Source: Actinoplanes ianthinogenes (GTDB lineage: Bacteria > Actinomycetota > Actinomycetes > Mycobacteriales > Micromonosporaceae). Taken from it: DNA of 64,000 bases. Positions 42,462 to 50,792 of the stretch are shown here, one piece after another. Made by a program: the position numbers and the translations under genes. How positions within the stretch are numbered: position 1 is the first letter of the stretch; every line of letters starts with the position of its first letter. The notes under the pieces are model-generated. The model did no database searches and had not been told where the DNA came from. It saw nothing but the letters and a program-made list of their open reading frames with translations. The stretch is from assembly GCF_018324205.1 (NCBI RefSeq), contig NZ_AP023356.1:5810001-5874000 (forward strand), given 5' to 3'.

Positions 42462-42938
42462 TCAGTCCAGGCCGAGGTCGCGGCGCAGCTTGGCGACGTG
42501 CCCGGTGGCCTTGACGTTGTAGAGGGCGCGCTCGATCGCCCCGTTCTCGTCGATCACGAACGTGGACCGGATCACGCCGGTGACCGTCTTGCCGTACAGC
42601 TGCTTCTCGCCGAACGCGCCGTACGCCGTCAGCACGCTCTTGTCCACGTCGCTGACCAGCGGGAACGTGATCGCGTCGCGCTCACGGAATTTCGCCAGCT
42701 TCTCCGGCTTGTCGGGGGAGATGCCGACCACCTCGTAACCCGCGGCCTGGAGCGAGGCGAGCGAGTCGCGGAAGTCGCAGGCCTGCTTGGTGCAGCCCGG
42801 CGTCATCGCGGCCGGATACGCGTACAGCACGACCTTGCGCCCGCGCAGGTCCTTGAGCGAGAGGCTCTCGCCGGTGTCGGTGGGCAAAGTGAAGTCAGGC
42901 GCGGCGTCGCCGGCGCCGAGACGCACGTTGTCAGTCAT
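42462..42938 (-). CDS. bcp: Thioredoxin-dependent peroxiredoxin, Bcp/PrxQ type
   Basis: Reduces hydrogen peroxide and organic peroxides using thioredoxin. 158 residues; DFTLPTDTGESLSLKDLRGRKVVLYAYP, then the active-site TPGCTKQACDFRD with peroxidatic C49 and resolving Cys five residues later, typical of atypical 2-Cys PrxQ. GVIRSTFVIDENG near the end fits. The residue before TPGC is Met instead of the more common Asn/Asp-x, a minor variation. 21 bases downstream of the speD-like gene on the same strand. Confidence 0.94.
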   Translation of the reverse strand: MTDNVRLGAGDAAPDFTLPTDTGESLSLKDLRGRKVVLYAYPAAMTPGCTKQACDFRDSLASLQAAGYEVVGISPDKPEKLAKFRERDAITFPLVSDVDKSVLTAYGAFGEKQLYGKTVTGVIRSTFVIDENGAIERALYNVKATGHVAKLRRDLGLD

Positions 42939-42959
42939 GGGACCGACGATAGTGCCGGG

Positions 42960-43388
42960 TCAGGCGGGTGCCCGGCGGCCGCTCCACAGTCGCTCGGCGG
43001 CGGACAGATCCCGGGGCCACTCCTCGCCCCGGCGGCGCAGGGTGTGCTCACTGACCTCGTAGTCGCCGACCAGCCGGCGGAACTCGGCGAGCACGTCGGC
43101 CTCGCGGAACGGCTTGCAGGAGAAGACGTTGACGAAGATCTCCCGCAGGTGCGGATAGGTGTGGATGGCGGCGTGCGACTCGGCCAGGATCACCACGGCC
43201 GACTTGCCGGACTTCTCCGGCGGTCCGCCCTCGGTGGCCACCAGCGGACCGGCGATCACGGTCATCCCGATCCGGGTCACCAGATCGCGCATGAAGGTGG
43301 TCAGCGCCTGATCGTCGTCGAGCGCGGTGATGTCGGCGATGTCGGACAACCGGAGGGTCAGCTCATCGCCGTAGTGGTCATTTCCCAT
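42960..43388 (-). CDS. speD: S-adenosylmethionine decarboxylase family protein (SpeD-like)
   Basis: 142 residues, pyruvoyl-dependent decarboxylase fold. The self-cleavage pair Glu-Ser is present in VVILAESHAAIHTYPH (Ser becomes pyruvate), as are the IHT His and the FSCK Cys of the active site. The residue after TYP is His instead of the usual Glu. SpeD normally makes decarboxylated SAM for spermidine, but no speE is nearby, and some SpeD homologs have changed substrate to ornithine or arginine, so the reaction is uncertain. ATG 43388; likely co-transcribed with bcp. Confidence 0.85.
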   Translation of the reverse strand: MGNDHYGDELTLRLSDIADITALDDDQALTTFMRDLVTRIGMTVIAGPLVATEGGPPEKSGKSAVVILAESHAAIHTYPHLREIFVNVFSCKPFREADVLAEFRRLVGDYEVSEHTLRRRGEEWPRDLSAAERLWSGRRAPA

Positions 43389-43642
43389 GACGCCTCCCGT
43401 GGCAGTGAAACGTACGCTACCGGCGTTTCGCCGGCCCGGATATGCCAACGTTTTCGCTGGTAGAGGTCATCTGGCGATTCCGTTTCGGGGAAGCGGGGAA
43501 ACGTCGTTTTCCGCATTCGGGACACGGTGGACAGTGTGTTTTCCGATGCTCCACCCCGGACAATTCACGGACGGTCTGGCGGGCGCCCGCGGATCTTCAG
43601 TACGCTCCGCGGGCAGACTCGTCGAGAGCGGAGATCAGGGTC

Positions 43643-44011
43643 ATGACCGAGCCCACGGGCGGTACCACGGCGAACGGCAGCACCACCGTCTCCGGTGAGG
43701 TGGTGGAGAAGATCGCCGCCGCGGCGGCGCGCACCGTCCCCGGTGTCGCGGACCTGGGTGGCGACGTCGCCCGCTTCTTCAACAGCGTCCTCGACAAGGT
43801 CGGCCTGGACACTGTCGGCGACGCCAGCCGCGGCGTCTCCGCCCGGGTCAAGGACGGCACGGTGACCATCGACATCGTCGTCGTGCTGGCCGCCGGCACG
43901 GTGGTCGCCGAGGTGACCAACGCCGTCCAGACCACGGTGACCGAGGCCGTGCAGAGCTACGGCCTGCGCGTCATCGCCGTCAACGTCAACGTGGACGACA
44001 TCGCGATCTAG
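43643..44011 (+). CDS. Asp23/Gls24 family envelope-stress protein
   Basis: 122 residues. VSGEVVEKIAAAAARTVPGVADL, VSARVKDGTVTIDIVVVLAAGTVVAEVTNAVQTTVTEAV and VNVNVDDIAI are the conserved Asp23 blocks. These proteins gather at the membrane and help with cell-wall stress. ATG 43643 follows GGAGATCAGGG. Its stop shares the CTAG with the stop of the convergent HNH gene (4-bp overlap). Confidence 0.9.
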   Translation: MTEPTGGTTANGSTTVSGEVVEKIAAAAARTVPGVADLGGDVARFFNSVLDKVGLDTVGDASRGVSARVKDGTVTIDIVVVLAAGTVVAEVTNAVQTTVTEAVQSYGLRVIAVNVNVDDIAI

Positions 44012-44739
44012 AGGCGACAGCCGGGAAAAACGCCGCTGATCACCGACAGCTTGTTTCTTGCGTACGCCGTGAGCGCCGGTCGGACACCCTTGAGGCCGAG
44101 CCGCCCGGCCGCCACGTCGTGCGCGAAGTGGTGGAAGGCGTCCACCACCGGCAGGAATCGCAGATCCTCCAGGTCGTCGGCGGTCAGCGCGTCACCGGCA
44201 CGTGCGGCCTGCTCGAACACCCGGATCACGCCCCGCCAGGAGACGAGCCGGGCCTGGACAAGTTCCGGTCGCCGGTTCAATCCCAGCACCGCGATCGTCT
44301 CCGCGCCCCGTGCCGTGAGCTCGATGAAGACGCCGGTGGACGCCAGCGTCATGTGGTCGGCCGCGTCGTCGGCGGCCGGATCCAGCAGCAGCGGCGTCCC
44401 GGCCGAATCCAGCGGGAACGCCTCCTGCTTGGCTTGCTGGTTGCAGTAGGAGCAGGCGAGCAGGTGGTTGGGCCACTCGAAGGTCCGCAGGGGGTCCCGC
44501 TTGATCGGCTCGTAGTGGTCGACGTCGGTGCCCCTGCTCTCGTGGCAGTACATGCAGAACGCGGGCCGGGCGCACATGACTCCCAGGTGTCTTTTCAAGC
44601 TGCGACGAATCGGCCCGGCCGTCTTCCAGGCCTTTCTGGCATCGTCGTACGGTGTGGCGCTTGTCCGAAGGACGGCGGTCTTCGCGGCCAGGCTCGCCGA
44701 CAGGTCGGCCGGGAGGGGCCGACGGGCGAACGGGATCAC
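44008..44739 (-). CDS. ptuB: HNH endonuclease, Septu PtuB-like
   Basis: 243 residues from GTG 44739, which overlaps the ATPase stop as GTGA. The HNH/zinc site is clear: C62-x2-C65 (FCMYC), TDVDHYEP with D74-H75, PNHLLACSYCN with N91-H92, C96-x2-C99 and N100. Partner of an ABC-type ATPase directly upstream; ATPase followed by HNH is the layout of the two-gene Septu anti-phage system, in which PtuA (ATPase) and PtuB (HNH nuclease) form a complex that degrades DNA on infection. Also close to the HNH partner of retron Ec78. No reverse transcriptase is present here. Confidence 0.8.
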   Translation of the reverse strand: MIPFARRPLPADLSASLAAKTAVLRTSATPYDDARKAWKTAGPIRRSLKRHLGVMCARPAFCMYCHESRGTDVDHYEPIKRDPLRTFEWPNHLLACSYCNQQAKQEAFPLDSAGTPLLLDPAADDAADHMTLASTGVFIELTARGAETIAVLGLNRRPELVQARLVSWRGVIRVFEQAARAGDALTADDLEDLRFLPVVDAFHHFAHDVAAGRLGLKGVRPALTAYARNKLSVISGVFPGCRL

Positions 44740-46049
44740 GCGTCCTCGCCGAGGACGTCGCGGGCCCGGCTGCTGGGGGAGGGCGACAACTCCTCGGTCA
44801 GGTCCGCGAGTTTCTCCAGGTCGTCGGGCTGGGCGGTGCCGCGGATGGCGAGCCGTTCGAGGCGGGTGAGTTCGGCGCGGAGTTCGTCGACCCGCTGCGA
44901 GTAGGGCGATTCGACGCCGAAGAGTTCGGTGAGAACGGCGTCGTCGGCGCTGCCGTTCACCACTCGCCGATAGAGATCGTCGGAAGCGACTCGAGGCGCA
45001 AAGTCGTCGTTCGGCCCGGGGAGCTGGATTAGGCCGCCGGGGGAGGCACTCTGGCAGACGTACGGACTGTGGGTGGTCACGATGAACTGGATGTTCGGAA
45101 AGTGCTCGCGGAGCCACGGCCCGATCCGCTTCTGCCAGGAGATGTGCAAATGCGCGTCGATCTCGTCGATCAGCACGACGCCGGAGTTGAAAATTCGCGG
45201 CTCGTCGGTGATCGACCAGGCGATGTGATTGCGGTAGCACTCGTTGATCTGCCGGATGATGTCCGTCACCAGGGCCGCGACGCTCCGATAGCCGTCACTC
45301 ATCTCCTCGATCAGGACCGGCCGTCCGTTGTCCCGGACGATCCAGAGACCATCCGGATCCACCCGGTCGACGATGTGCCCGTCCGGGAACAACCCGTCGT
45401 TGAGTAGTGCGAGGACGAGTCGTTCGAGGTCGGCGAGCGGCCGCTGTCCGGACCGTGCGCGATAGTTCACCTGCTGAAGCCAGTGCACCGTCTCGGCGAG
45501 GGAGGCCTCCTCGCGAAAGAGGGTGGCGAACCGGCCGACGGTCCAATCTCCGGCCATCAGGCGAGCAACTTCGCCACTGGTTCCCGCCAGCCGCCGGAAC
45601 GGTCCGTATCCAGCAGCGAACCAGTTGGTGGGGCGGGGTGACCAGAGGGACTCCTCGACCCGGCGCACGTCCGCCGCGCCGGGCTCGGGTCGGGCCCGCA
45701 CGCTCTCGATGCGTTGCCACTTCAACGGAGCGTCGAGCCGGCCGGGCGTGAAGAGCACTTCGTCCCCGGCTGGCTCGATCTCGGCGCGCACGACAGCTTC
45801 CGTGGCGTGATGCGTCACCCAGTCACGGATGCCCTCGGTCAGGTTGTTGGTCACTGCCGGGCCGGCGAGGGCGGCCGCGGCGGCCTGGAGCAGGGTCGTC
45901 TTGCCCGATCCATTTCGGCCGGCGAGGACGACGAAGCCCGGATACCGCTCGTCCGGGTCCCCCTCCGCGGCAAGCTCGAACGACAGGTCGACCTCGTGGG
46001 TGCCGTGGAAGCCGCGCACGTTGCTGACGCGCAGACGGTGGAGATACAC
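44736..46049 (-). CDS. ptuA: ABC-type ATPase, Septu PtuA-like
   Basis: 437 residues of the SMC/RecF/OLD-like ATPase class. N-terminal LHRLRVSNVRGFHG, Walker A LAGRNGSGKTTLLQ (44-51), an insertion of about 200 residues, signature motif LIEEMSDGYRSVAALV, Walker B SGVVLIDEIDAHLH and H-loop FIVTTHSPYV. No TOPRIM nuclease is fused, which separates it from OLD-type Gabija ATPases; the nuclease is supplied by the coupled HNH gene. ATP binding is thought to restrain the nuclease until infection. The pair lies between housekeeping genes, without integrase or repeats nearby. Confidence 0.82.
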   Translation of the reverse strand: MYLHRLRVSNVRGFHGTHEVDLSFELAAEGDPDERYPGFVVLAGRNGSGKTTLLQAAAAALAGPAVTNNLTEGIRDWVTHHATEAVVRAEIEPAGDEVLFTPGRLDAPLKWQRIESVRARPEPGAADVRRVEESLWSPRPTNWFAAGYGPFRRLAGTSGEVARLMAGDWTVGRFATLFREEASLAETVHWLQQVNYRARSGQRPLADLERLVLALLNDGLFPDGHIVDRVDPDGLWIVRDNGRPVLIEEMSDGYRSVAALVTDIIRQINECYRNHIAWSITDEPRIFNSGVVLIDEIDAHLHISWQKRIGPWLREHFPNIQFIVTTHSPYVCQSASPGGLIQLPGPNDDFAPRVASDDLYRRVVNGSADDAVLTELFGVESPYSQRVDELRAELTRLERLAIRGTAQPDDLEKLADLTEELSPSPSSRARDVLGEDA

Positions 46050-46091
46050 CGATGTCCTCCCTGACCAACCCGAGCGACGCCTCAGGCCACC

Positions 46092-47075
46092 CTAGTCGCT
46101 CGCCACCCGGGAGGTGGGGGACGGGACGGCGGCGCGCATCCTGAGCAGGCCGGTGAGGGACAGGGCGGCGCCGGTGGCGAGCGTCACCATGACGCAGGCG
46201 CGGGCCAGCCAGCCCGGGCCGACGGCCGGGACCACGGCCGCCAGGAAGGCGTCCGAGCTGCCGAAACCGGCGAACGCCGCGAGGACGAAACCGGACAGCG
46301 CCAGGTAGAACGGCGGGTGCCGCCAGGCCGCCCCGAGGGCCAGGGCGCCGGTCAGCAGGAGCACTCCGGACCAGCCGGCGCCGTCCAGGCCGCGCGTCAC
46401 GGCGTACGTGAGGACGGCGAGACCGGCGAGGACCGCGAGGGGCGCGATCCACCGCGAGCGGAAGCGGACCAGGGCCGTCAAGGCCAGGCCGAGCAGGACC
46501 GCGCCCACCCACCACGCCCAGGTCACCGGCGGCGGCTCGTAGTCGAGCGTGCCCCGGATCTCGAAGACCCGGACCTGGTCGCGCAGCGGCACCGCCCACT
46601 CCCGCAGCCGGTGCGCGTGGTCAGGATCGGCCACCGCCTGGGGTGGACGGGTCGCGCCGAGCCAGTGGGTGCGCTGGTCGTGCCAGCGGACCGTGGTGCC
46701 GGTGGAGATCCGCTGCCAGGTCGGTGCGGTGGTCACGTCGGCGGTCGGCGGGACCGGGGTGTCGCCGGCCAGCGTCTGGTTGACGTAGGCGGCGGGGGAG
46801 GAGGCGTTCTGATAGACGCCGTCCGGGCGAACCTCCAGGTACGGCTCGCCGGAGTAGCCGAGGATCTCGATCGGGCGGCCGGTGTCGTTGGTCAGCTCGA
46901 GCCGGGCGCCACCCTCGACGGTGCGGACCGTGAGGCCGTCCATCGGGGTGCTGATCCCGGTGACGGTGGTCCGGTACGCCGTCACGTTCGCCCCCTCGCC
47001 GCCGTGCGCGAACGCGGGCGTGGCCGGCGCGACGATCGCACCGGCCACCCACAAGCTCAGGAGGACCCGCCTCAC
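46092..47075 (-). CDS. Exported multi-helix membrane protein of a redox/copper-like cluster
   Basis: 327 residues from GTG 47075, overlapping the upstream stop (GTGA). N-terminal signal peptide (LLSLWVAGAIVAPATPAFAHGGEG); an extracytoplasmic beta-rich region to about residue 165 (ITGISTPMDGLTVRTVEGGARLELTNDTGRPIEILGY; YEPPPVTWAWW), then five or six transmembrane helices. No known family assigned. As the third gene after MauE-like and DsbA-like genes, it may work with exported thiol chemistry or metal handling outside the membrane. That is inference from the operon. Confidence 0.78.
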   Translation of the reverse strand: MRRVLLSLWVAGAIVAPATPAFAHGGEGANVTAYRTTVTGISTPMDGLTVRTVEGGARLELTNDTGRPIEILGYSGEPYLEVRPDGVYQNASSPAAYVNQTLAGDTPVPPTADVTTAPTWQRISTGTTVRWHDQRTHWLGATRPPQAVADPDHAHRLREWAVPLRDQVRVFEIRGTLDYEPPPVTWAWWVGAVLLGLALTALVRFRSRWIAPLAVLAGLAVLTYAVTRGLDGAGWSGVLLLTGALALGAAWRHPPFYLALSGFVLAAFAGFGSSDAFLAAVVPAVGPGWLARACVMVTLATGAALSLTGLLRMRAAVPSPTSRVASD

Positions 47076-47797
47076 CCGGCCGCCTTGTCGATGGCCTGCG
47101 TGATGTTCTCCAGCGAGGGCTGCTCGACCTGGGTGCCGTTGACCACGACCGTCGGAGTGCCGTTGAAGTGGCGCTCGGAGAAGACCTCGGTCGCGTGCGT
47201 CGCCCATGGTTCGTAGGTACCGGAGTTCACCGCGTCGGCGAACTTGTCACCCGTCAGCCCGACCGATGTCGCCAGCTCGATGATCTTCGCGTTGGTGAGG
47301 CCGTCGCTGCCCTCCGCCGGCTGATTGGCGTAGAGCACGTCGTGGAACTCGGTGAACTTGCCCGCCTCACCGGCCGCCGCCGCTGCCCCGGCCGAGCGGG
47401 TCGAGTACTTCGTGCCGTTCGAGGCGCGGTCCAGGATCGACACCACGTGGTACCTCAGGGTGATCTTGTTGGAGGTGGCCATCTCGCGCAGCTTGGCGCC
47501 GCTGGCGGTCTCGAAGTTCTTGCAGTTCGGGCACATGAAGTCCTCGTAGAGGTCGACGACGACCGTGCCGGTGCCGACCGCGAACGCGGTCCCGTCGTCG
47601 ACCGCGGAGCTCGGCGTGACCAGCTTGCCCTTGTCCTGCCCGGCGAGCGTCGAGTACCCGATGAACCCGGCGATGAGCAGCACCACGGCCACCGCCACCG
47701 ACGTCCAGACGGTCACCTGCCGGCGCCGCTCGGCGGCCTTCTGCTGCACGACGATCCGGCGGGCCTTCTCCGCCCGGTCCCGGTTTCCCTTGCTCAA
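47072..47797 (-). CDS. Membrane-anchored DsbA-like thioredoxin-fold protein
   Basis: 241 residues. TTG 47797 overlaps the stop of the MauE-like gene (TTGA) and gives the short basic N-terminus SKGNRDRAEKARR before the anchor VTVWTSVAVAVVLLIAGFIGY. The extracytoplasmic domain has the CxxC active site in YEDFMCPNCKNFE and the cis-Pro loop FNGTPTVVVNG. This is the DsbA/DSBA-like thioredoxin_4 group common in actinobacteria, used for disulfide formation in exported proteins. Middle gene of a three-gene overlapping operon; the MauE-like neighbour could recycle its thiols. Confidence 0.92.
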   Translation of the reverse strand: MSKGNRDRAEKARRIVVQQKAAERRRQVTVWTSVAVAVVLLIAGFIGYSTLAGQDKGKLVTPSSAVDDGTAFAVGTGTVVVDLYEDFMCPNCKNFETASGAKLREMATSNKITLRYHVVSILDRASNGTKYSTRSAGAAAAAGEAGKFTEFHDVLYANQPAEGSDGLTNAKIIELATSVGLTGDKFADAVNSGTYEPWATHATEVFSERHFNGTPTVVVNGTQVEQPSLENITQAIDKAAG

Positions 47798-48279
47798 GAC
47801 GACTCCCCCATCAACACGCCATCGATCGAGAACCGGGTCCGCGGCCGCCACAGCAGAATCCCGGCGAGCACCAGGAAACCGAGATCACGCAGGATGTCCA
47901 GGCCGTACGCGGTGTCCTGCCCGGCGCCGAGCTCGCCGCCGGTGCTGAAGCACCCGCAGTCGATGCGCAGCCCCTGGGACCAGGCCCAGGCGATCCCGCC
48001 GATGAACACCACGAGCAGCACCGCGGAGATCGCCGCGGTCAGCCGCGTGGCCAGACCGGCCAGCAGGAGCAGGCCCAGCGCGATCTCCAGGAACGGCTGC
48101 ACGGCGCCGACCACCCGGGCCGCGTCGTAGGACATCACCTGGTACGCATTCACCGCCCGCGCCGACTCGGCCAGGTCACCGACCTTGGTGGCGCCCGCGA
48201 TCAGCCACACGGCGGCCAACCCGAACCGGGCCAGCGTGGAGATCCACGGCCAGAGCGCGGCACGCGTGATGGTTTCCAT
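47794..48279 (-). CDS. MauE/DoxX-like membrane redox protein
   Basis: 161 residues with four predicted helices. FGLAAVWLIAGATKVGDLAESARAVNAY opens the family signature; the loop IDCGCFSTGG carries the two cysteines of MauE-type proteins, thought to pass electrons to periplasmic DsbA-like partners. ATG 48279 has GAGGCG upstream at proper spacing; GTG 48285 is in frame but too close to it. First gene of the three-gene operon ending at 46092. Confidence 0.88.
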   Translation of the reverse strand: METITRAALWPWISTLARFGLAAVWLIAGATKVGDLAESARAVNAYQVMSYDAARVVGAVQPFLEIALGLLLLAGLATRLTAAISAVLLVVFIGGIAWAWSQGLRIDCGCFSTGGELGAGQDTAYGLDILRDLGFLVLAGILLWRPRTRFSIDGVLMGESS

Positions 48280-48346
48280 GGTCACGCCTCGTTAGACGGA
48301 GGTGGTCGGTGGTCAGTTCCCGATCATCTCGCGTCTCAGCACATTC

Positions 48347-48904
48347 TCAGCTTGCCTGGGCTTTCGCCACCGCGGTGACCAGCTCGTCGCGGGCCCGGGC
48401 CACCCGGGACCGGATCGTCCCGACCGGCACCGACTCGACCTCGGCCGCCTCGGCGTAGGACAACCCGAGCACCTGGGTCAGCACGAACGCCGTCCGCCGC
48501 TCCTCGCTCAGCCGGCTCAGCAGGTCGGCGCCGCTCAACCGGTGCGCCGGATCGGGCGCCGGCGCCTCGGTGGCGGCCTGCGCGGCCAGCCGCACGTTCA
48601 ATCTCCGCCGCCGGACCACGGCCCGCAGGTGATCGGCGCAGGTCCGCCGGGCGATGCCGAGCAGCCAGGTGCGCACCGTCGACCGGCCCTCGAACGAGTC
48701 CAGCGCCCGGAACGCCCGCAGATAGGTCTCCTGAGTCAGATCGTCCGCGACGCCCGGATCGACCAGCGCGGCGGTGAACCGCCACACCTCCGCCTGGGTG
48801 GCCCGCACGAACCCGGCCTGTGCGGCCGGGTCACCGTCGCGAGCGGCGAGCGCCAGCGCGGTGGTCTCGTCCGTCTCCTGCTCACCAGCCGTCACGACCC
48901 GCAT
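48347..48904 (-). CDS. sigC: ECF-type RNA polymerase sigma factor, SigC-like
   Basis: 185 residues from ATG 48904. Region 2 (GFVRATQAEVWRFTAALVDPGVADDLTQETYLRAFRAL...STVRTWLLGIARR) and region 4 (RRTAFVLTQVLGLSYAEAAEVESVPVGTIRSRVARARDEL) closely resemble M. tuberculosis SigC, including the ALAL start of the domain. An upstream in-frame ATG 48934 has a better ribosome-binding site (GGTGAGG) and would add ten residues. No anti-sigma factor gene is adjacent, as for SigC. SigC has been tied to copper acquisition in M. tuberculosis, and the divergent neighbour is a copper-handling CopC-CopD gene; a regulatory link is a reasonable guess. Confidence 0.9.
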   Translation of the reverse strand: MRVVTAGEQETDETTALALAARDGDPAAQAGFVRATQAEVWRFTAALVDPGVADDLTQETYLRAFRALDSFEGRSTVRTWLLGIARRTCADHLRAVVRRRRLNVRLAAQAATEAPAPDPAHRLSGADLLSRLSEERRTAFVLTQVLGLSYAEAAEVESVPVGTIRSRVARARDELVTAVAKAQAS

Positions 48905-48989
48905 CGTACGCGAACCGTCCGGGCCCGGAACCATCCGAACCTCACCGGCGACCACCCGCATGTGGTCGAACAGAACGTGATCAGAGAGC

Positions 48990-50651
48990 ATGGCCGTCAT
49001 GACCGTTGACCGACGCCGCGGCGCGACCGTTCTGCTCGGGCTGCTGATCGGCATGATCGGGGTGCTGCTGTCGGCCGTCCCGGCCAGCGCGCACGCCGTG
49101 CTGACCAGCAGCGACCCGAGCAACGGCACGATCGTGCCGGACGCCCCCAACAAGGTGACCCTGACCTTCAGTGAGTCGGTGCAGCTGATCAGCGGGAAGA
49201 TCCGGGTGATCGCTCCGGACGGCTCCCGGGCCGACCAGGGTGATCCGACGGCCGAGGGCGGCCGGGTGACCATCCCGCTGCGCTCCGGCGGCGCCCGGGG
49301 GACGTACCTGGTCACCTTCCGGGTGATCTCGGCGGACAGCCATCCGGTGGGCGGCACGATCACCTACTCGGTGGGCGCGGCGTCGACACCGCCTTCGGCG
49401 GACGAGACCGCTGACGTCAAGGTGGACCCGGTGGTCCGGGCCCTGATCCCGGTGGGCAAATACGTGGGGTACGCCGGTCTGGTGCTCCTGGTCGGCCCGG
49501 TGCTCGTGCTCGCGCTGCTCTGGCCGCAGCGGCTGTCCCGGCGGGGGCCCGGCCGGGTGATCTGGACGGGTATCGGCCTGGTCATCGGCAGCACGGTGCT
49601 CGGGCTCTGGCTCCAGGCGCCGTACACGCTCGGCACCGGCCTCTTCGACGTCCGGCTCGGTGACCTGCGCGACGTGCTGGGCAGCACGTTCGGTGCGGTG
49701 ATGCTGGTCCGGCTGGCCGTGGTGATCGCGGCCGCCTTCCTGCTCCGGCCGCTGCTGGTCGGCGCCGGCGGCGAGTCGAAGCTCGACCTGGCCCTGCTCG
49801 GCGTGCTCGGGGTGGCCGCGCTGGCCACCTGGCCGCTGACCGGGCACCCGACCGCGTCCCCGGTCCCGGGCGTCTCGGTGGTGCTGGACGCGCTGCACCT
49901 GGCCGCCATGGCGGTCTGGCTGGGCGGTCTCGTCATGCTCTTCGCGTTCCTGCTGCCCCGGGCCAACGCCCGGGAGCTGGGCGCGATCCTGCCGATCTGG
50001 TCGCGCTGGGCGGCCGCCGCGGTCGGCGCGCTGATCTTCGCGGGCGTGGTGCAGGCCCTGATCGAGGTCTCCACCCTGGACGGGCTGTTCACCAGCACCT
50101 ACGGGCGGCTGATCCTGGTCAAGGTGGGGCTGGCCGCGGTGGTGATCGGGGTGGCGGCGTACTCGCGGAAGCTGGTCAAGGAGCGGTCCGCCGAGGAGTC
50201 GCCGCGCGGGCTGCGCGGGGTGGTGCTGGTCGAGCTGGGGATCACCGCGGTGGTGCTCGGGGTGACCGCGGCGCTGGTGCAGATCGCGCCGCCGCGTACC
50301 GCCGAGGCGGCGCAGACCACCGCGACCAGTCAGACGGTGACTCAGACGCTCACCGACAAGACCATGTCGTTGCAGGTGGACATCTATCCGGCCACGGTCG
50401 GGAACAACTCGATGCACCTGTACGCGTACACCCCGGACAACAAGCCGCTGCCGGTGGTCGAGTGGAAGGCGACCGCGGCGCTGCCGGCCAAGGGCATCGA
50501 GCCGATCGAGATCCCGCTGCTGCGGATCACCGACTTCCACGCGATCGGCGACATCGCGCTGCCGCAGGCGGGGGACTGGACGTTCAAGTTCACCGCCCGG
50601 ACGACCGACATCGATCAGACGACGTTCACGATGACCGCCACGATCTCCTGA
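48990..50651 (+). CDS. CopC-CopD fusion, copper resistance/uptake protein (YcnJ-like)
   Basis: 553 residues. Signal peptide ending in PASAHAVLTSSDPSNG, so the mature protein starts at or near the first copper-ligand His. CopC domain (about 36-125) ends with ISADSHPVGGTITYSVG, which has the second His. CopD membrane domain (about 145-425) has eight helices with HPTASPVPGVSVVLDALHLAAMAVWLGGL, including conserved His. A C-terminal extracellular beta domain of about 110 residues (YtkA-like, MSLQVDIYPATVGNNSMHLYAY) completes it. ATG 48990 or 48999 both possible. Only about 85 bases separate it from the sigC start. Confidence 0.92.
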   Translation: MAVMTVDRRRGATVLLGLLIGMIGVLLSAVPASAHAVLTSSDPSNGTIVPDAPNKVTLTFSESVQLISGKIRVIAPDGSRADQGDPTAEGGRVTIPLRSGGARGTYLVTFRVISADSHPVGGTITYSVGAASTPPSADETADVKVDPVVRALIPVGKYVGYAGLVLLVGPVLVLALLWPQRLSRRGPGRVIWTGIGLVIGSTVLGLWLQAPYTLGTGLFDVRLGDLRDVLGSTFGAVMLVRLAVVIAAAFLLRPLLVGAGGESKLDLALLGVLGVAALATWPLTGHPTASPVPGVSVVLDALHLAAMAVWLGGLVMLFAFLLPRANARELGAILPIWSRWAAAAVGALIFAGVVQALIEVSTLDGLFTSTYGRLILVKVGLAAVVIGVAAYSRKLVKERSAEESPRGLRGVVLVELGITAVVLGVTAALVQIAPPRTAEAAQTTATSQTVTQTLTDKTMSLQVDIYPATVGNNSMHLYAYTPDNKPLPVVEWKATAALPAKGIEPIEIPLLRITDFHAIGDIALPQAGDWTFKFTARTTDIDQTTFTMTATIS

Positions 50652-50662
50652 CCCCGGAAAAA

Positions 50663-50697
50663 GCGATGGCCCGTTCCGTATCGGATCGGGCCATTGC
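50663..50697 (+). terminator. Hairpin after the CopC-CopD gene
   Basis: Arms GCGATGGCCCG (50663-50673) and CGGGCCATTGC (50687-50697) pair with one G-T; the loop adds TCCG/CGGA. It follows the stop by 12 bases. No T-run. Confidence 0.7.
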
Positions 50698-50792
50698 CGT
50701 ATCTATCGAGGGCTGCCTGCTCGTTTGACCATTTTGGGGCTATTTGCCTCGGTATGGTGCGCGCAGTGGGGCCCGAGAAGGGGGAATGAACG

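Noticed and set aside
44736..46049. Gabija (OLD-type nuclease plus helicase) or retron system
   Set aside because: The ATPase lacks a TOPRIM domain, no UvrD helicase follows, and no reverse transcriptase or msr/msd is nearby; an ATPase-HNH pair fits Septu better.
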